A DNA stretch of 64,000 nt, taken from contig DBBV01000017.1 of the NCBI GenBank assembly GCA_002292375.1, positions 228,597-292,596 on the forward strand, written 5' to 3'. The notes beneath the pieces are model-generated. The model saw nothing but the letters and a program-made list of their open reading frames with translations. It ran no database searches and had not been told where the DNA came from. This DNA is from Methylococcaceae bacterium UBA975. Lineage in GTDB: Bacteria; Pseudomonadota; Gammaproteobacteria; Methylococcales; Cycloclasticaceae. A program made the position numbers and the translations under genes. Shown piece by piece: positions 9,872 through 18,395 of the stretch (the first letter of the stretch is position 1; each line of letters begins with the position of its first letter).

Positions 9872-10912
9872 TTATACTCGCGTTGCCGCAGTTTGTTTTA
9901 ACAGCCTTGGCTCACATAGTTGCAAACAAATTTCCTCAATAATAAGCCACTCATCACCAACATCGATACCTTTAATAACACGCTCTGCTTTCGCACAGGC
10001 TACAATCAAATCGTGCCACTGGCTCAGAGTAGCCCGTGATTGAGCACGTAAGTACAGACCTTTCTTTGAATCCCAAACGCGATGCTTTTGCAGGGTATGG
10101 GTCGATTTCCCCGTGGTTTTTAGTTCATAGCTGAGTGACGCTAATATCCGTAAGTCCCGCAATAAAGCCCACAAGACTACTGGCGTCGCCAGCTTTTCAG
10201 CACGCAAACTAGGTAAAATTTGCAAGCTTCTGTTGACGTCTCCATCCAGCAAACTATCCATCAATTTAAACACATCATAACGGGCGTTATCAGCCACAGC
10301 GTCAATGATTTCTTGCGTGCTCAGTTGCCTAGCGCCATAGAGCGTATGCAGTTTTTCTATCTCTTGTGCGGCGGCTAATAAATTCCCTTCAACGCTTTCA
10401 GCTAAAAGTTTTATTCCCGCTTCATTACTCGACAAGCCTTTGCTTTGCAGACGATTTTTTAACCACTGGGTTAATTTGTGCCCCATCAAGGGCCACACAT
10501 TCACGACAACACCTTTCTTATCAATCGACTTAAACCATTTGGTATTCTGTGATGACTTGTCCAGCTTACCGCTGATGATTATCAATAGATTATCGCTGGA
10601 TAATTCATTCATAACTTTATCTATCGCCGCAGAACCCTCTTTGCCCGGCTTGCCTGTTGGCAGGTTCAATTCAATTAAGTTTTTATCGGCAAATAATGAC
10701 TGGCTTAAGCACGCAGCATATAAACGGTTCCAATCAAAGCCGCCTTCAACGTGAAGTACTTCGCGGTTTAAAAAACCATTAGCGCGAGCGGTTTGTCTAA
10801 TTAAATCGACCGCTTCACTTTGCTGAAGCGGCTCATCACCCGTTACCAAGTAAGCAGATGCTAAGGATTTTTCAAGCGAGAAACGGAGTTGGTTAACGTC
10901 GAGTGCCATCAT
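9872..10912 (-). CDS. holA: DNA polymerase III delta subunit
   Basis: Clamp-loader subunit that opens the beta clamp. The 346-residue protein has the YLVTGDEPLQQSEAVDLIR opening that binds the clamp, a degenerate AAA+ domain without a Walker A motif, and the C-terminal collar domain, as in E. coli HolA (343). Two adjacent ATG codons (10912 and 10909) leave the start uncertain by one residue. It begins 29 bases past lptE and belongs to the leuS-lptE-holA set. Confidence 0.95.
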   Translation of the reverse strand: MMALDVNQLRFSLEKSLASAYLVTGDEPLQQSEAVDLIRQTARANGFLNREVLHVEGGFDWNRLYAACLSQSLFADKNLIELNLPTGKPGKEGSAAIDKVMNELSSDNLLIIISGKLDKSSQNTKWFKSIDKKGVVVNVWPLMGHKLTQWLKNRLQSKGLSSNEAGIKLLAESVEGNLLAAAQEIEKLHTLYGARQLSTQEIIDAVADNARYDVFKLMDSLLDGDVNRSLQILPSLRAEKLATPVVLWALLRDLRILASLSYELKTTGKSTHTLQKHRVWDSKKGLYLRAQSRATLSQWHDLIVACAKAERVIKGIDVGDEWLIIEEICLQLCEPRLLKQTAATRV

Positions 10913-10941
10913 TTCGGCTCAGAATGAGCCAGTCTATTGAC

Positions 10942-11469
10942 CTATTGAGTCGCTTGGTTTACTTGCACGGCCTGTAAACGCCTGAGAATTTGCTGAGCTG
11001 CATCGCGCTTTAATTCTTGTTCGATAACACCCGACTCGTTTGTGCGTCCGATAATATCGTTCTCGTCATTAATGAAGTCTCGCACCAGCAACATACTTTC
11101 GTTTTCTAAGAGTACCGAGCCATCAGCCTTTTGTAAGTTAAAAATAACCGAGTACTGCTTTTCAGACTCGCGGACTTTACCTCTTGAGTCGACGCTAAGA
11201 GTCCTATTATCGGCTTCTTCCTTAACTATTGTCAGTATGGCATCGGCCTCTGAGCGTTGACTGACCACCTCGGATGAATGCGCTAGCAATGTACGCAGCT
11301 CACGCAACAATTCACTGTGTTTTGGACCGGCCAAGTAAATCTTTTTAATGTCGGCAGGTAGTTCCACCGCCCCGCGTAGCTTAAAACCGCAGGCGGTCAA
11401 CAATGACGACAGTAAAAAAACCGTCAATAATAAACGTAATGAAACGAGAGGGAGTGCAGCGTTTTTCAT
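10942..11469 (-). CDS. lptE: LPS assembly lipoprotein LptE
   Basis: Outer-membrane lipoprotein that plugs the LptD barrel and helps insert lipopolysaccharide. The signal peptide ends in lipobox LLTAC, giving a lipid-modified Cys at residue 27, followed by GFKLRG as usual for the family. The remaining 150 residues show the alternating pattern of the LptE alpha/beta fold and a conserved C-terminal helix. Lptd is not here. It lies 14 bases after leuS and 29 before holA, the textbook order. Confidence 0.94.
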   Translation of the reverse strand: MKNAALPLVSLRLLLTVFLLSSLLTACGFKLRGAVELPADIKKIYLAGPKHSELLRELRTLLAHSSEVVSQRSEADAILTIVKEEADNRTLSVDSRGKVRESEKQYSVIFNLQKADGSVLLENESMLLVRDFINDENDIIGRTNESGVIEQELKRDAAQQILRRLQAVQVNQATQ

Positions 11470-11483
11470 AATAATAAGATCCG

Positions 11484-13934
11484 TTAAATGACTATATTGA
11501 CCAGCTTCTTAGGAACGATGATAACCTTTCGAATGGGCTTTTCGTCAATATATTTTTTTACATTGTCTTCTGACAAGGCTCTTTTTTCTATGCTTTCTTT
11601 ATCAGCATCTGCTGGGACAGTTATTTTAGCCCTCAATTTACCATTTACTTGCACAACGAGTTCTATTTCATCCAATACCAAGGCGTCGACATCCACCGTT
11701 GGCCAAGGCGCGCGTAGCAAATCTGACTGATACCCTAACACCTGCCAAAGCTCATCGCAAACGTGCGGAATAATCGGAGACAACATCAGTATGATACTCG
11801 TTAAGGCTTCGTGACGAAGTCCTTTTGCGGCGTTGCTCGTCGCTTTCAGTTTGGTCACCGCATTGAGCAGCTCCATATTCGCCGCAATGGCGGTATTAAA
11901 GGTTAGGCGACGACCAAAATCATCGTCTACCTTACTCAGGGTTTCGTGAATTTGACGACGAAAGGATTTTTCATCTGCGTTCAACTGTTCAACGGCATAG
12001 CTTTCTACTATACCCGCATCAAGATGCTCCTTCACCTGCTTCCATAAACGGCGAATAAATCTAAACGAGCCTTCAACCGCTGTGTCGGACCATTCTAATG
12101 ATTGCTCAGGTGGCGCCGCGAACATGGTAAATAAACGTACCGTATCCGCACCATACTTTTTAATTAAGCCTTGCGGGTCAACCGTATTGCCTTTAGATTT
12201 CGACATTTTACTGCCATCTTTTAGCACCATACCTTGAGTCAACAAACGCTTGAAAGGCTCATCGCAATTGACTAAGCCTTCATCACGTAATAATTTAGTA
12301 TAAAAGCGCGAATACAATAGGTGCAAAATAGCGTGTTCAATACCACCGACGTACTGATCTACCGGCAACCAGTAATTGGCCCGCTTATCTAACATCGCTT
12401 GCTCGCTATCGGCGCTGCAATAACGCGCAAAATACCAAGACGACTCCATAAAAGTGTCAAAGGTATCGGTTTCTCTTGTGGCCGGCTTGCCGCAGCTCGG
12501 GCAAGGCGTATTGATAAACGCTTCGTGCCTAGCCAAGGGGGAACCAACCCCGCCAAGTGTTACGTCTTTTGGTAGTAACACCGGTAAATCTTCATCAGGG
12601 ACTGGCACGGTACCACAGCCATCACAATAGATAACCGGCACGGGCGTACCCCAATAACGTTGACGTGAAATACCCCAATCACGTAAACGGAAATTAACTT
12701 TTTTCTCACCCTTATTATTTTTGCTTAAGGCCTCGGCTATAGCGTCGAAAGCTTGGGTGAAATTTAACCCATCAAACGGTGCTGAGTTGATCAGCCGGCC
12801 TTTGCCGGTAAATGCCCGCTGCGTTAAATCAGCTGCTTCACCCTGTTCCGCTTCAATGACTTGTTTTATACTTAAATCATACTTTTTGGCAAATTCATAA
12901 TCACGCTGGTCGTGGCCCGGAACAGACATAACCGCACCCGTACCGTAGTGCATTAAAACAAAGTTCGCGACCCAAACGGGTACTGTTTCGCCGGTTAGAG
13001 GGTGGATCGCTTTTATACCCGAATCCACACCTTTTTTCTCCATTGTTTCCATCGCCGCTTCGGAGGTTTCCATGCTTTTGCAGTCATCAAGAAAGGCCGC
13101 AAGCGTGGCGTTCGTTTCCGCTGCTTGACGGGCAACGGGGTGCTCTGCAGCAACCGCTAGATAAGTCACGCCCATCAAGGTATCAGGCCTAGTAGTGTAA
13201 ACCGACAAAGCACCCTCGCCGTCAACCAAGTCAAACGACAGTTCCACACCCTCTGAACGACCAATCCAGTTCTGCTGCATGGTTTTTACTTGTTCTGGCC
13301 AGCCGTCCAGCTGTTGTATCGAATCAAGTAATTCTTGCGCGTATTTCGTAATACGCATAAACCATTGGGATATTTCACGCTTTTCGACGGCGCTATCACA
13401 ACGCCAACAGCAACCGTCAATCACCTGTTCATTTGCCAGCACCGTATTACAATCTGGGCACCAGTTCAGCGGTGCAGTTTTTTTATACACCAAATCTTTT
13501 TTCAGTAAGCGATTAAAAAACCATTGCTCCCAACGGTAATAATCGTCCGAACAGGTCGTCACTTCACGCGTCCAGTCATAAGCAAAACCTAATTGCTTAA
13601 GCTGCTCACGCATATAGTCAATATTATCCAGTGTCCAATCACCTGGGTGCACGTTGTTTTTCATCGCTGCATTTTCTGCCGGTAAGCCAAACGCGTCCCA
13701 ACCCATTGGCTGCATCACGTTTTTACCCTTCATTCGCTGGTAACGGCTGATCACGTCACCAATGGTATAATTACGCACATGCCCCATATGCAAACGCCCG
13801 CTCGGATAGGGAAACATCGACAAGCAGTAATACTTTTCTTTCTCTGCATCTTCCGTCACCCGAAAAGCTTCAGTCGCTTGCCATTTTTGCTGCACACTTT
13901 TTTCGATAAGAGAAGGTTGATATTCTTCTTGCAT
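11484..13934 (-). CDS. leuS: Leucyl-tRNA synthetase
   Basis: Charges tRNA-Leu. The start at 13934 (MQEEYQPSLIEKS) is chosen because homology of the family begins here and a GGGGA ribosome site precedes it; the longer frame up to 14153 would overlap the divergent gene and adds unrelated residues. The protein is 816 residues. It shows the class I signatures HMGH (residues near 49) and KMSKS, an editing domain in between (TTRPDTLMGVTYL), and a C-terminal tRNA-binding part. A four-Cys zinc knuckle appears in WCPDCNTV and GCCWRCD. Confidence 0.97.
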   Translation of the reverse strand: MQEEYQPSLIEKSVQQKWQATEAFRVTEDAEKEKYYCLSMFPYPSGRLHMGHVRNYTIGDVISRYQRMKGKNVMQPMGWDAFGLPAENAAMKNNVHPGDWTLDNIDYMREQLKQLGFAYDWTREVTTCSDDYYRWEQWFFNRLLKKDLVYKKTAPLNWCPDCNTVLANEQVIDGCCWRCDSAVEKREISQWFMRITKYAQELLDSIQQLDGWPEQVKTMQQNWIGRSEGVELSFDLVDGEGALSVYTTRPDTLMGVTYLAVAAEHPVARQAAETNATLAAFLDDCKSMETSEAAMETMEKKGVDSGIKAIHPLTGETVPVWVANFVLMHYGTGAVMSVPGHDQRDYEFAKKYDLSIKQVIEAEQGEAADLTQRAFTGKGRLINSAPFDGLNFTQAFDAIAEALSKNNKGEKKVNFRLRDWGISRQRYWGTPVPVIYCDGCGTVPVPDEDLPVLLPKDVTLGGVGSPLARHEAFINTPCPSCGKPATRETDTFDTFMESSWYFARYCSADSEQAMLDKRANYWLPVDQYVGGIEHAILHLLYSRFYTKLLRDEGLVNCDEPFKRLLTQGMVLKDGSKMSKSKGNTVDPQGLIKKYGADTVRLFTMFAAPPEQSLEWSDTAVEGSFRFIRRLWKQVKEHLDAGIVESYAVEQLNADEKSFRRQIHETLSKVDDDFGRRLTFNTAIAANMELLNAVTKLKATSNAAKGLRHEALTSIILMLSPIIPHVCDELWQVLGYQSDLLRAPWPTVDVDALVLDEIELVVQVNGKLRAKITVPADADKESIEKRALSEDNVKKYIDEKPIRKVIIVPKKLVNIVI

Positions 13935-13972
13935 TTTTTCCCCGTCGGACACACTATTTAGTAAAGCTGGGT

Positions 13973-14001
13973 AGAATACCTTAGCTCCCCCTAAATCTAA
14001 A
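13973..14001 (-). promoter_or_regulatory. Candidate sigma-70 promoter for leuS
   Basis: On the minus strand TTTAGA (4 of 6 consensus bases) lies 17 bases before TATTCT (4 of 6), ending 39 bases before the leuS start in a 90-base divergent gap. It is placed by pattern only. Confidence 0.35.
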
Positions 14002-14024
14002 GTGATATTACACATGGAGGCCTT

Positions 14025-14546
14025 ATGAACAAACCCATTCAAGACAAACTTATTCATGCCTACGACCAAATGATGGAACGGATTCACAGCACGGTTGAAC
14101 ACGCCGAAAAGCAAACCTTGCCTAACCTTGAAGAGCAGCTGAAAAAAGCCCAAGAAAAAGCCGTCGAGTTAGGCGAACTAACACGTGATGAAGCTGAAAA
14201 AGTGGCCAGCTATTTAAAACGTGACTTGGATGATGTGTCTGTCTATTTACGTGACACACAAGCCGAGTTTTCAGAGTGGTTGTCGTTTGAGTCGACCTTG
14301 GTTGAAAGTAAGATTGGTGACTGGCTGAGCTTAGTCGCTGACAAAACAAAGCTGGAATGGACTAAGCTAAACCTGCAGGCAATAAGGGCTAAGCTTTATC
14401 ACTCTGGCGAAGTCACGGGCCCAGGCACCTTACAATGTACCGCGTGTGAGCAAAGCCTCAATTTTAAAAAAACTGGGCATATTCCACCGTGCCCTAAATG
14501 CCACAAAACAGAATTTAAGCGCCGCAGCAAAAAGGTCATAAAGTAA
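14025..14546 (+). CDS. DUF1451 zinc-ribbon protein (YbeL-like)
   Basis: A 173-residue protein with a long charged helical N-terminal part (about residues 10-125, likely coiled coil) and a C-terminal zinc ribbon made of CTACEQ and CPKCHK. This is the DUF1451 architecture of E. coli YbeL, which is also encoded next to leuS and divergent from it. Molecular function is unknown. A strong GGAGG site 6 bases before the ATG supports the start. Confidence 0.85.
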   Translation: MNKPIQDKLIHAYDQMMERIHSTVEHAEKQTLPNLEEQLKKAQEKAVELGELTRDEAEKVASYLKRDLDDVSVYLRDTQAEFSEWLSFESTLVESKIGDWLSLVADKTKLEWTKLNLQAIRAKLYHSGEVTGPGTLQCTACEQSLNFKKTGHIPPCPKCHKTEFKRRSKKVIK

Positions 14547-14643
14547 TACAAAAAGAACAACCATAGCCATGTGTCCAGTTGGCTTTACCTGTCATTGACA
14601 TGATTTAAGGCCTCAATCTTTCTGTTATAAAAGGGGAGGTAAC

Positions 14644-14706
14644 GTGGCGTTTAGCCAGCAAAAAGCAGTCTATAGCTCACTAAAGAACTCTAAAAAAGTG
14701 ACATGA
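14644..14706 (+). CDS. Possible 20-residue leader peptide upstream of xylM
   Basis: GTG start 4 bases after GGGGAGG, 20 codons, TGA stop inside the inverted repeat. The product would be basic and Ser/Lys rich with no membrane segment. The only support is the ribosome site, which is stronger than that of the following xylM; it may be chance. Confidence 0.22.
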   Translation: MAFSQQKAVYSSLKNSKKVT

Positions 14707-14712
14707 GTCACT
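14697..14712. promoter_or_regulatory. Inverted repeat AGTGAC-ATGA-GTCACT upstream of xylM
   Basis: Perfect 6-base arms with a 4-base spacer, 72 bases before the xylM start, flanked by a further CTCTA...TAGAG match. It is the right size for a dimeric regulator's operator. The cognate regulator is not in the window. Confidence 0.4.
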
Positions 14713-14783
14713 CTAGAGCTAGATCAATACCGGATTAATTGCGGTAAAATGCTACCTTAGTTTCACTACATCATAATCGCATC

Positions 14784-15899
14784 ATGAATTATTTAAGGTA
14801 TTACTTAGGCGCTGTTATTGTTAGTCTTGGCATCATCGGCTTTCTATTAGGCGACTTTTGGGTCTGGCTTGGTTTGGCTACCTTTATTCCGCTTCTGTTG
14901 ATTGATGTCATCGCAAAAACAGATACGAAGGTTTACCCTTTACCGACGGCTTGGTTAGCCGAAGTCCCCTTATATCTTCATTTCTTTTTAATGCTAGGCC
15001 TCTACGCTGCCTTTATATATTGGATGAGCCTTGAGCAACAAGCCGCCTCAAACACTCCCCTCACCCTACTGGCGGGTGCCGCACTGTCTTTAGGTTGGTT
15101 AGGCGCTGTACCGAGCCTACCGGTCAATCATGAACTCATGCACCGTCGAAGCGCCGTAGGTCGGCTATTTGCCACGCTCATTGGCACCTTCTATTTTGAC
15201 CCGACTCGCGACGTAGCACACGTACATACCCACCATATTCATTTAGGCACGGCGAAAGATTCTGATACCTGCCCACGTGGTAAAACAGTTTACAGCTTCA
15301 TTTTTAGCGCTATTGCCGGCAGCATGAAAGACTTCCTTGAAATGGAAGCAACATTAAGCAAAAAAACAAAACGGTCGATGTTTTCACCCACAGGTCGAAT
15401 AATGCGAGCAGCCTATCAAATCGTCCTTTTACTCGGAACGGTTTATTGGTTTGCTGGCCCTACCGCTTTATTTGTTGCACTGATCGGTATGCTGATTAGC
15501 CGTGCCTTAGTTGAGGCCTTCAATTACTATCAACACTATGGTTTGCTTCGGGTTGAAGGTAAAAAATACGGCTCACAGCATATCTGGAATCACCTCAAGC
15601 CTATGAGCCGGACAATTTCTTTTGAAATTACTAATCACAACGACCATCATATGGATTCATACGCACCGTACTATGAATTAAAGCCAACACTTGACGGCCC
15701 ACAAATGCCGAGTTTGTTTTTATGCTTTCTAACCGGATTGATACCCCCTATCTGGTTTAACTATATTGCCAAACCTCGTTTAAAAAACTGGGATTTCAAT
15801 CACGCCAATGCAGAAGAAAAAGAACTGGCTCGTCAGGCCAATAAAGCAGCTGGCTGGCCCGACTGGTTGGCGGATAATGCCGACACAAAAACCATTTAA
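14784..15899 (+). CDS. xylM: Xylene monooxygenase hydroxylase subunit (XylM-type)
   Basis: Membrane di-iron hydroxylase predicted to oxidise a methyl group on an aromatic ring (toluene, xylene, p-cymene type) to an alcohol. The 371 residues match XylM (369). The metal-binding histidine motifs are NHELMH, HVHTHH, NYYQHYGL and NHNDHH. The N-terminus (MNYLRYYLG...GIIGF) and the blocks RDVAHVHTHH and DSDT resemble XylM more than AlkB, which has a longer N-terminus. Four to six membrane segments surround the motifs. The reductase gene follows after 12 bases. Exact substrate is not decidable from sequence; p-cymene hydroxylase CymA is the main alternative. Confidence 0.88.
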   Translation: MNYLRYYLGAVIVSLGIIGFLLGDFWVWLGLATFIPLLLIDVIAKTDTKVYPLPTAWLAEVPLYLHFFLMLGLYAAFIYWMSLEQQAASNTPLTLLAGAALSLGWLGAVPSLPVNHELMHRRSAVGRLFATLIGTFYFDPTRDVAHVHTHHIHLGTAKDSDTCPRGKTVYSFIFSAIAGSMKDFLEMEATLSKKTKRSMFSPTGRIMRAAYQIVLLLGTVYWFAGPTALFVALIGMLISRALVEAFNYYQHYGLLRVEGKKYGSQHIWNHLKPMSRTISFEITNHNDHHMDSYAPYYELKPTLDGPQMPSLFLCFLTGLIPPIWFNYIAKPRLKNWDFNHANAEEKELARQANKAAGWPDWLADNADTKTI

Positions 15900-15911
15900 A
15901 GTAAAACCGTC

Positions 15912-16979
15912 ATGAAACGTTTATTCGATTTATTTAAATCACAAAAGGGTCCATTAATAACAACGATTCAACCTAGTGGTGAATCGTTCGAGGTACCTAA
16001 AAACAAGACCTTATTACAAACCGCCTTAAGTGAAGGAGTTAACTTCCCTTACCATTGTACGGTCGGTACCTGCGGTAATTGTCGCTGCAAGTTAATTGAC
16101 GGCGAGGTACGTGCCATTATGGATTTTTCCTATACTCTGTCTGAGGCCGAAATTAGCGACGGTTACATTCTTGCCTGCCAAAGTTTATTAAAATCTAATA
16201 TCACCATCGAGCTCGAGGCTGATGTTAATCAGCCCTCTGAACCGTTAGAAACGTTCAGCGGCGTGATAAAAGACACCCACATGCTGACCCATGACATTAT
16301 GCAGGTCAATGTAGAACTCGATCGTGCGATTCGTTTTAGCGCCGGTCAATTTGCAGACATTGGCTTACCGGGTTTCGGCAGACACCGCAGTTACTCCTTT
16401 GCTTGCGCCCCTCTTGACGTTGGTCAAAAGAGCCTAAGCTTTCACGTCAGAAATGTGCCTGGCGGTAGCTATACTGAATGGTTGTTTGACAACGATCGTA
16501 AAAACGAACGCTTTGAACTGCACGGCCCAAGTGGTGCTTTTTGGCTTAGAACCAGCGATGCACCCATTCTTGCAGTGGCCGGTGGCAGTGGTATGGCACC
16601 ATTAAAATCCATCCTAGACGATGCGCTGCTTAAAGGTGTTAACAGGCCCATTACCTATCTATTCGGCGCCAGAGAGCAACGCGACTTATACTGCCTGGAT
16701 GAAATGCAAGCCTTAGCTAAGCAGTGGCCTAATACGTTTAACTTTATTCCCGTCTTATCTGAGGAAGCAACAGACTCTAATTGGACAGGAAAACGCGGCC
16801 TTGTTACCGACTTTATTAACGATGAAACAACTGGCTTTCCCATCGTCGACAGCCACGCTTATTTATGCGGTCCACCGGGCATGATTGATGCCACATTAGC
16901 CGTTTTAGAAGAGGCCCATGTCAACCTGAGTCACGTACATTACGATAAATTTTTAGATTCGCGTCAACTCGATAATTAG
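15912..16979 (+). CDS. xylA: Xylene monooxygenase electron transfer component (XylA-type)
   Basis: NADH:acceptor reductase feeding electrons to XylM. The 355-residue chain has an N-terminal plant-type [2Fe-2S] ferredoxin domain with cysteines in YHCTVGTCGNCRC and a fourth in LACQS, an FAD domain with the RSYS motif (RHRSYSFA), and an NAD domain with GGSGMAPL and CGPPGM. This order and length equal TOL-plasmid XylA (350). It follows xylM by 12 bases and ends 6 bases from the convergent DUF1329 gene. Confidence 0.9.
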   Translation: MKRLFDLFKSQKGPLITTIQPSGESFEVPKNKTLLQTALSEGVNFPYHCTVGTCGNCRCKLIDGEVRAIMDFSYTLSEAEISDGYILACQSLLKSNITIELEADVNQPSEPLETFSGVIKDTHMLTHDIMQVNVELDRAIRFSAGQFADIGLPGFGRHRSYSFACAPLDVGQKSLSFHVRNVPGGSYTEWLFDNDRKNERFELHGPSGAFWLRTSDAPILAVAGGSGMAPLKSILDDALLKGVNRPITYLFGAREQRDLYCLDEMQALAKQWPNTFNFIPVLSEEATDSNWTGKRGLVTDFINDETTGFPIVDSHAYLCGPPGMIDATLAVLEEAHVNLSHVHYDKFLDSRQLDN

Positions 16980-16985
16980 ACAGCG

Positions 16986-18395
16986 TTACAGGTCCCTTAA
17001 TTGATCGATATCAAAGTATTCTTCGGTTACTTTTATATCTCGATCATCCCAAACGGGCGTCATGGTGATGATATTTAGCCTATTATTAAACTCATTATGC
17101 ACCGTTATATGGTCCCATTGCGCGTCACCATCAAACGGCCGCCAAGAACGGCTATCGTCCCAGGTTCGATAGGGCTGGTCACGCTGATCGGTCATCTCTT
17201 GGTATTGCGCGTAATAATTTTCTTGGTCGATATAAAGGGTTCTTGTTTTATATTGATACACGCCTTTTTTATCCTTTATCTCCAATACCCATACCGGCCG
17301 CAGCTCCATTTCCATACTGTTCCAGGCACATTGACTCTCTGCCATGTTGGCTGAACGGTAGATATAACCCGTTTCCGGTGATGCTAAAATCAGCTTTTCA
17401 CCCACTAAGTTGTACTCAAAGGTTTGTAAATCGGTTTTAGCCCAAAACGCGCGCCAATCATCCCAACTAACTTCCAGCCCATAGTACATCGGGTCTTGCG
17501 CATCATTGCCGGACAAAACTCGGGTTCGACGGTTACTTGGCAGAAAAATTCTAAAATCATCTGATTCATCGCCTCTAGCCGCTCGTTGCCTGACTGCTGC
17601 AATACCACTGACATCATTCGGTGATAGCACAAATAATGAGCCACCTTCTACAAATCGATCTTTATCCGCGATGCTACCCAAGGGCTTAATGCTTTGGCGA
17701 CCGTGAAATTTTTGCCACCAAATTAAGCCTTCGTATTGGACGTCCAATCTCCCTTCACCGTCACAGGAGTTTGAGATCATTGGATCAAAGAGCAGGGTTT
17801 CTGTTCCCACACCGTGCGCTACAAAAGTCCAGTTGAGCTGAAGACCATCTTGTGGGTGGAGATAAGGAATAGCTGCAGCTGTCTCATCATTCAATAAGGT
17901 GGCTGTACCATCGCTATTCACTAAGGTGCCATTTTCATTGGTCGTGGGCACCCACTGCTTGTCACGCACGGCTAGGGTTGCATTTAACACCCCTTCGTTC
18001 ATGTAATAAGTATTCGTCGGAACAATAGTAATTTCACGCACATAGCCTTTTTCAGCAGCCAAACTATTGATGACATCACGCGGTAAGTAATCGCTTAACC
18101 AAGGGTGTTGCGCCAAATTGTGTTTGTTTAGCGTCAACCCCGGTTTTAGTTCAGCCGGTAAGCTATAGGCATCGATCTTATCGTAGGCGTCGTAGCCACG
18201 TAAGTCTTTCCAGCGTTTAGCTAACGCAATGGCTTTGGGGTCCATAATGGCTGCCAGCCATTGCTGGTGCTGACTTTTCCCCGTGTGTTTAACGAAATTT
18301 TGCCACTGTTCTATCGCCCTATTTGTCTCGCCAGCCAGCACTGATACACCAGCGGACAGGAGAACCAAGGTTAAACCACTAAGCCAACGTCTCAT
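16986..18395 (-). CDS. DUF1329 periplasmic protein (LolB/LolA-like fold family)
   Basis: A 469-residue exported protein. The start at 18395 is preferred over 18407 because GAGG lies 6 bases before it and it gives a clean signal peptide with a VLA cleavage site near residue 21. The DUF1329 hallmarks are visible: a Trp/Tyr-rich body, NRRTRVLSG, DPMYYGLEVSWDDWRAFW and a C-terminal WDDSRSWRPF. The family is related to outer-membrane lipoprotein-sorting folds and often accompanies MMPL/RND pumps, which are not seen here. The start lies inside the last codons of lnt, so translation is probably coupled. Function is unknown. Confidence 0.82.
   Translation of the reverse strand: MRRWLSGLTLVLLSAGVSVLAGETNRAIEQWQNFVKHTGKSQHQQWLAAIMDPKAIALAKRWKDLRGYDAYDKIDAYSLPAELKPGLTLNKHNLAQHPWLSDYLPRDVINSLAAEKGYVREITIVPTNTYYMNEGVLNATLAVRDKQWVPTTNENGTLVNSDGTATLLNDETAAAIPYLHPQDGLQLNWTFVAHGVGTETLLFDPMISNSCDGEGRLDVQYEGLIWWQKFHGRQSIKPLGSIADKDRFVEGGSLFVLSPNDVSGIAAVRQRAARGDESDDFRIFLPSNRRTRVLSGNDAQDPMYYGLEVSWDDWRAFWAKTDLQTFEYNLVGEKLILASPETGYIYRSANMAESQCAWNSMEMELRPVWVLEIKDKKGVYQYKTRTLYIDQENYYAQYQEMTDQRDQPYRTWDDSRSWRPFDGDAQWDHITVHNEFNNRLNIITMTPVWDDRDIKVTEEYFDIDQLRDL

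Larger units (their letters stand above)
14547..14783 (+). other. Leader and control region of xylM
   Basis: A 237-base gap between the DUF1451 gene and xylM. It contains TTGACA at 14595-14600 without a matching -10, a strong ribosome site GGGGAGG (14633-14639) followed by a possible 20-codon ORF, a 6-4-6 inverted repeat at 14697-14712 and a TAAAAT box at 14745-14750. The xylM ATG itself has no visible ribosome site. Confidence 0.5.

Noticed and set aside
13935..14153. In-frame 73-codon extension upstream of leuS
   Set aside because: It overlaps the divergent DUF1451 gene, reads as its shadow, and LeuS homology with a ribosome site begins at 13934.
14720..14783. Sigma-54 promoter for xylM (as for TOL operons)
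   Set aside because: The best GG...GC pair (14735-14745) has only 7 bases between instead of 10.
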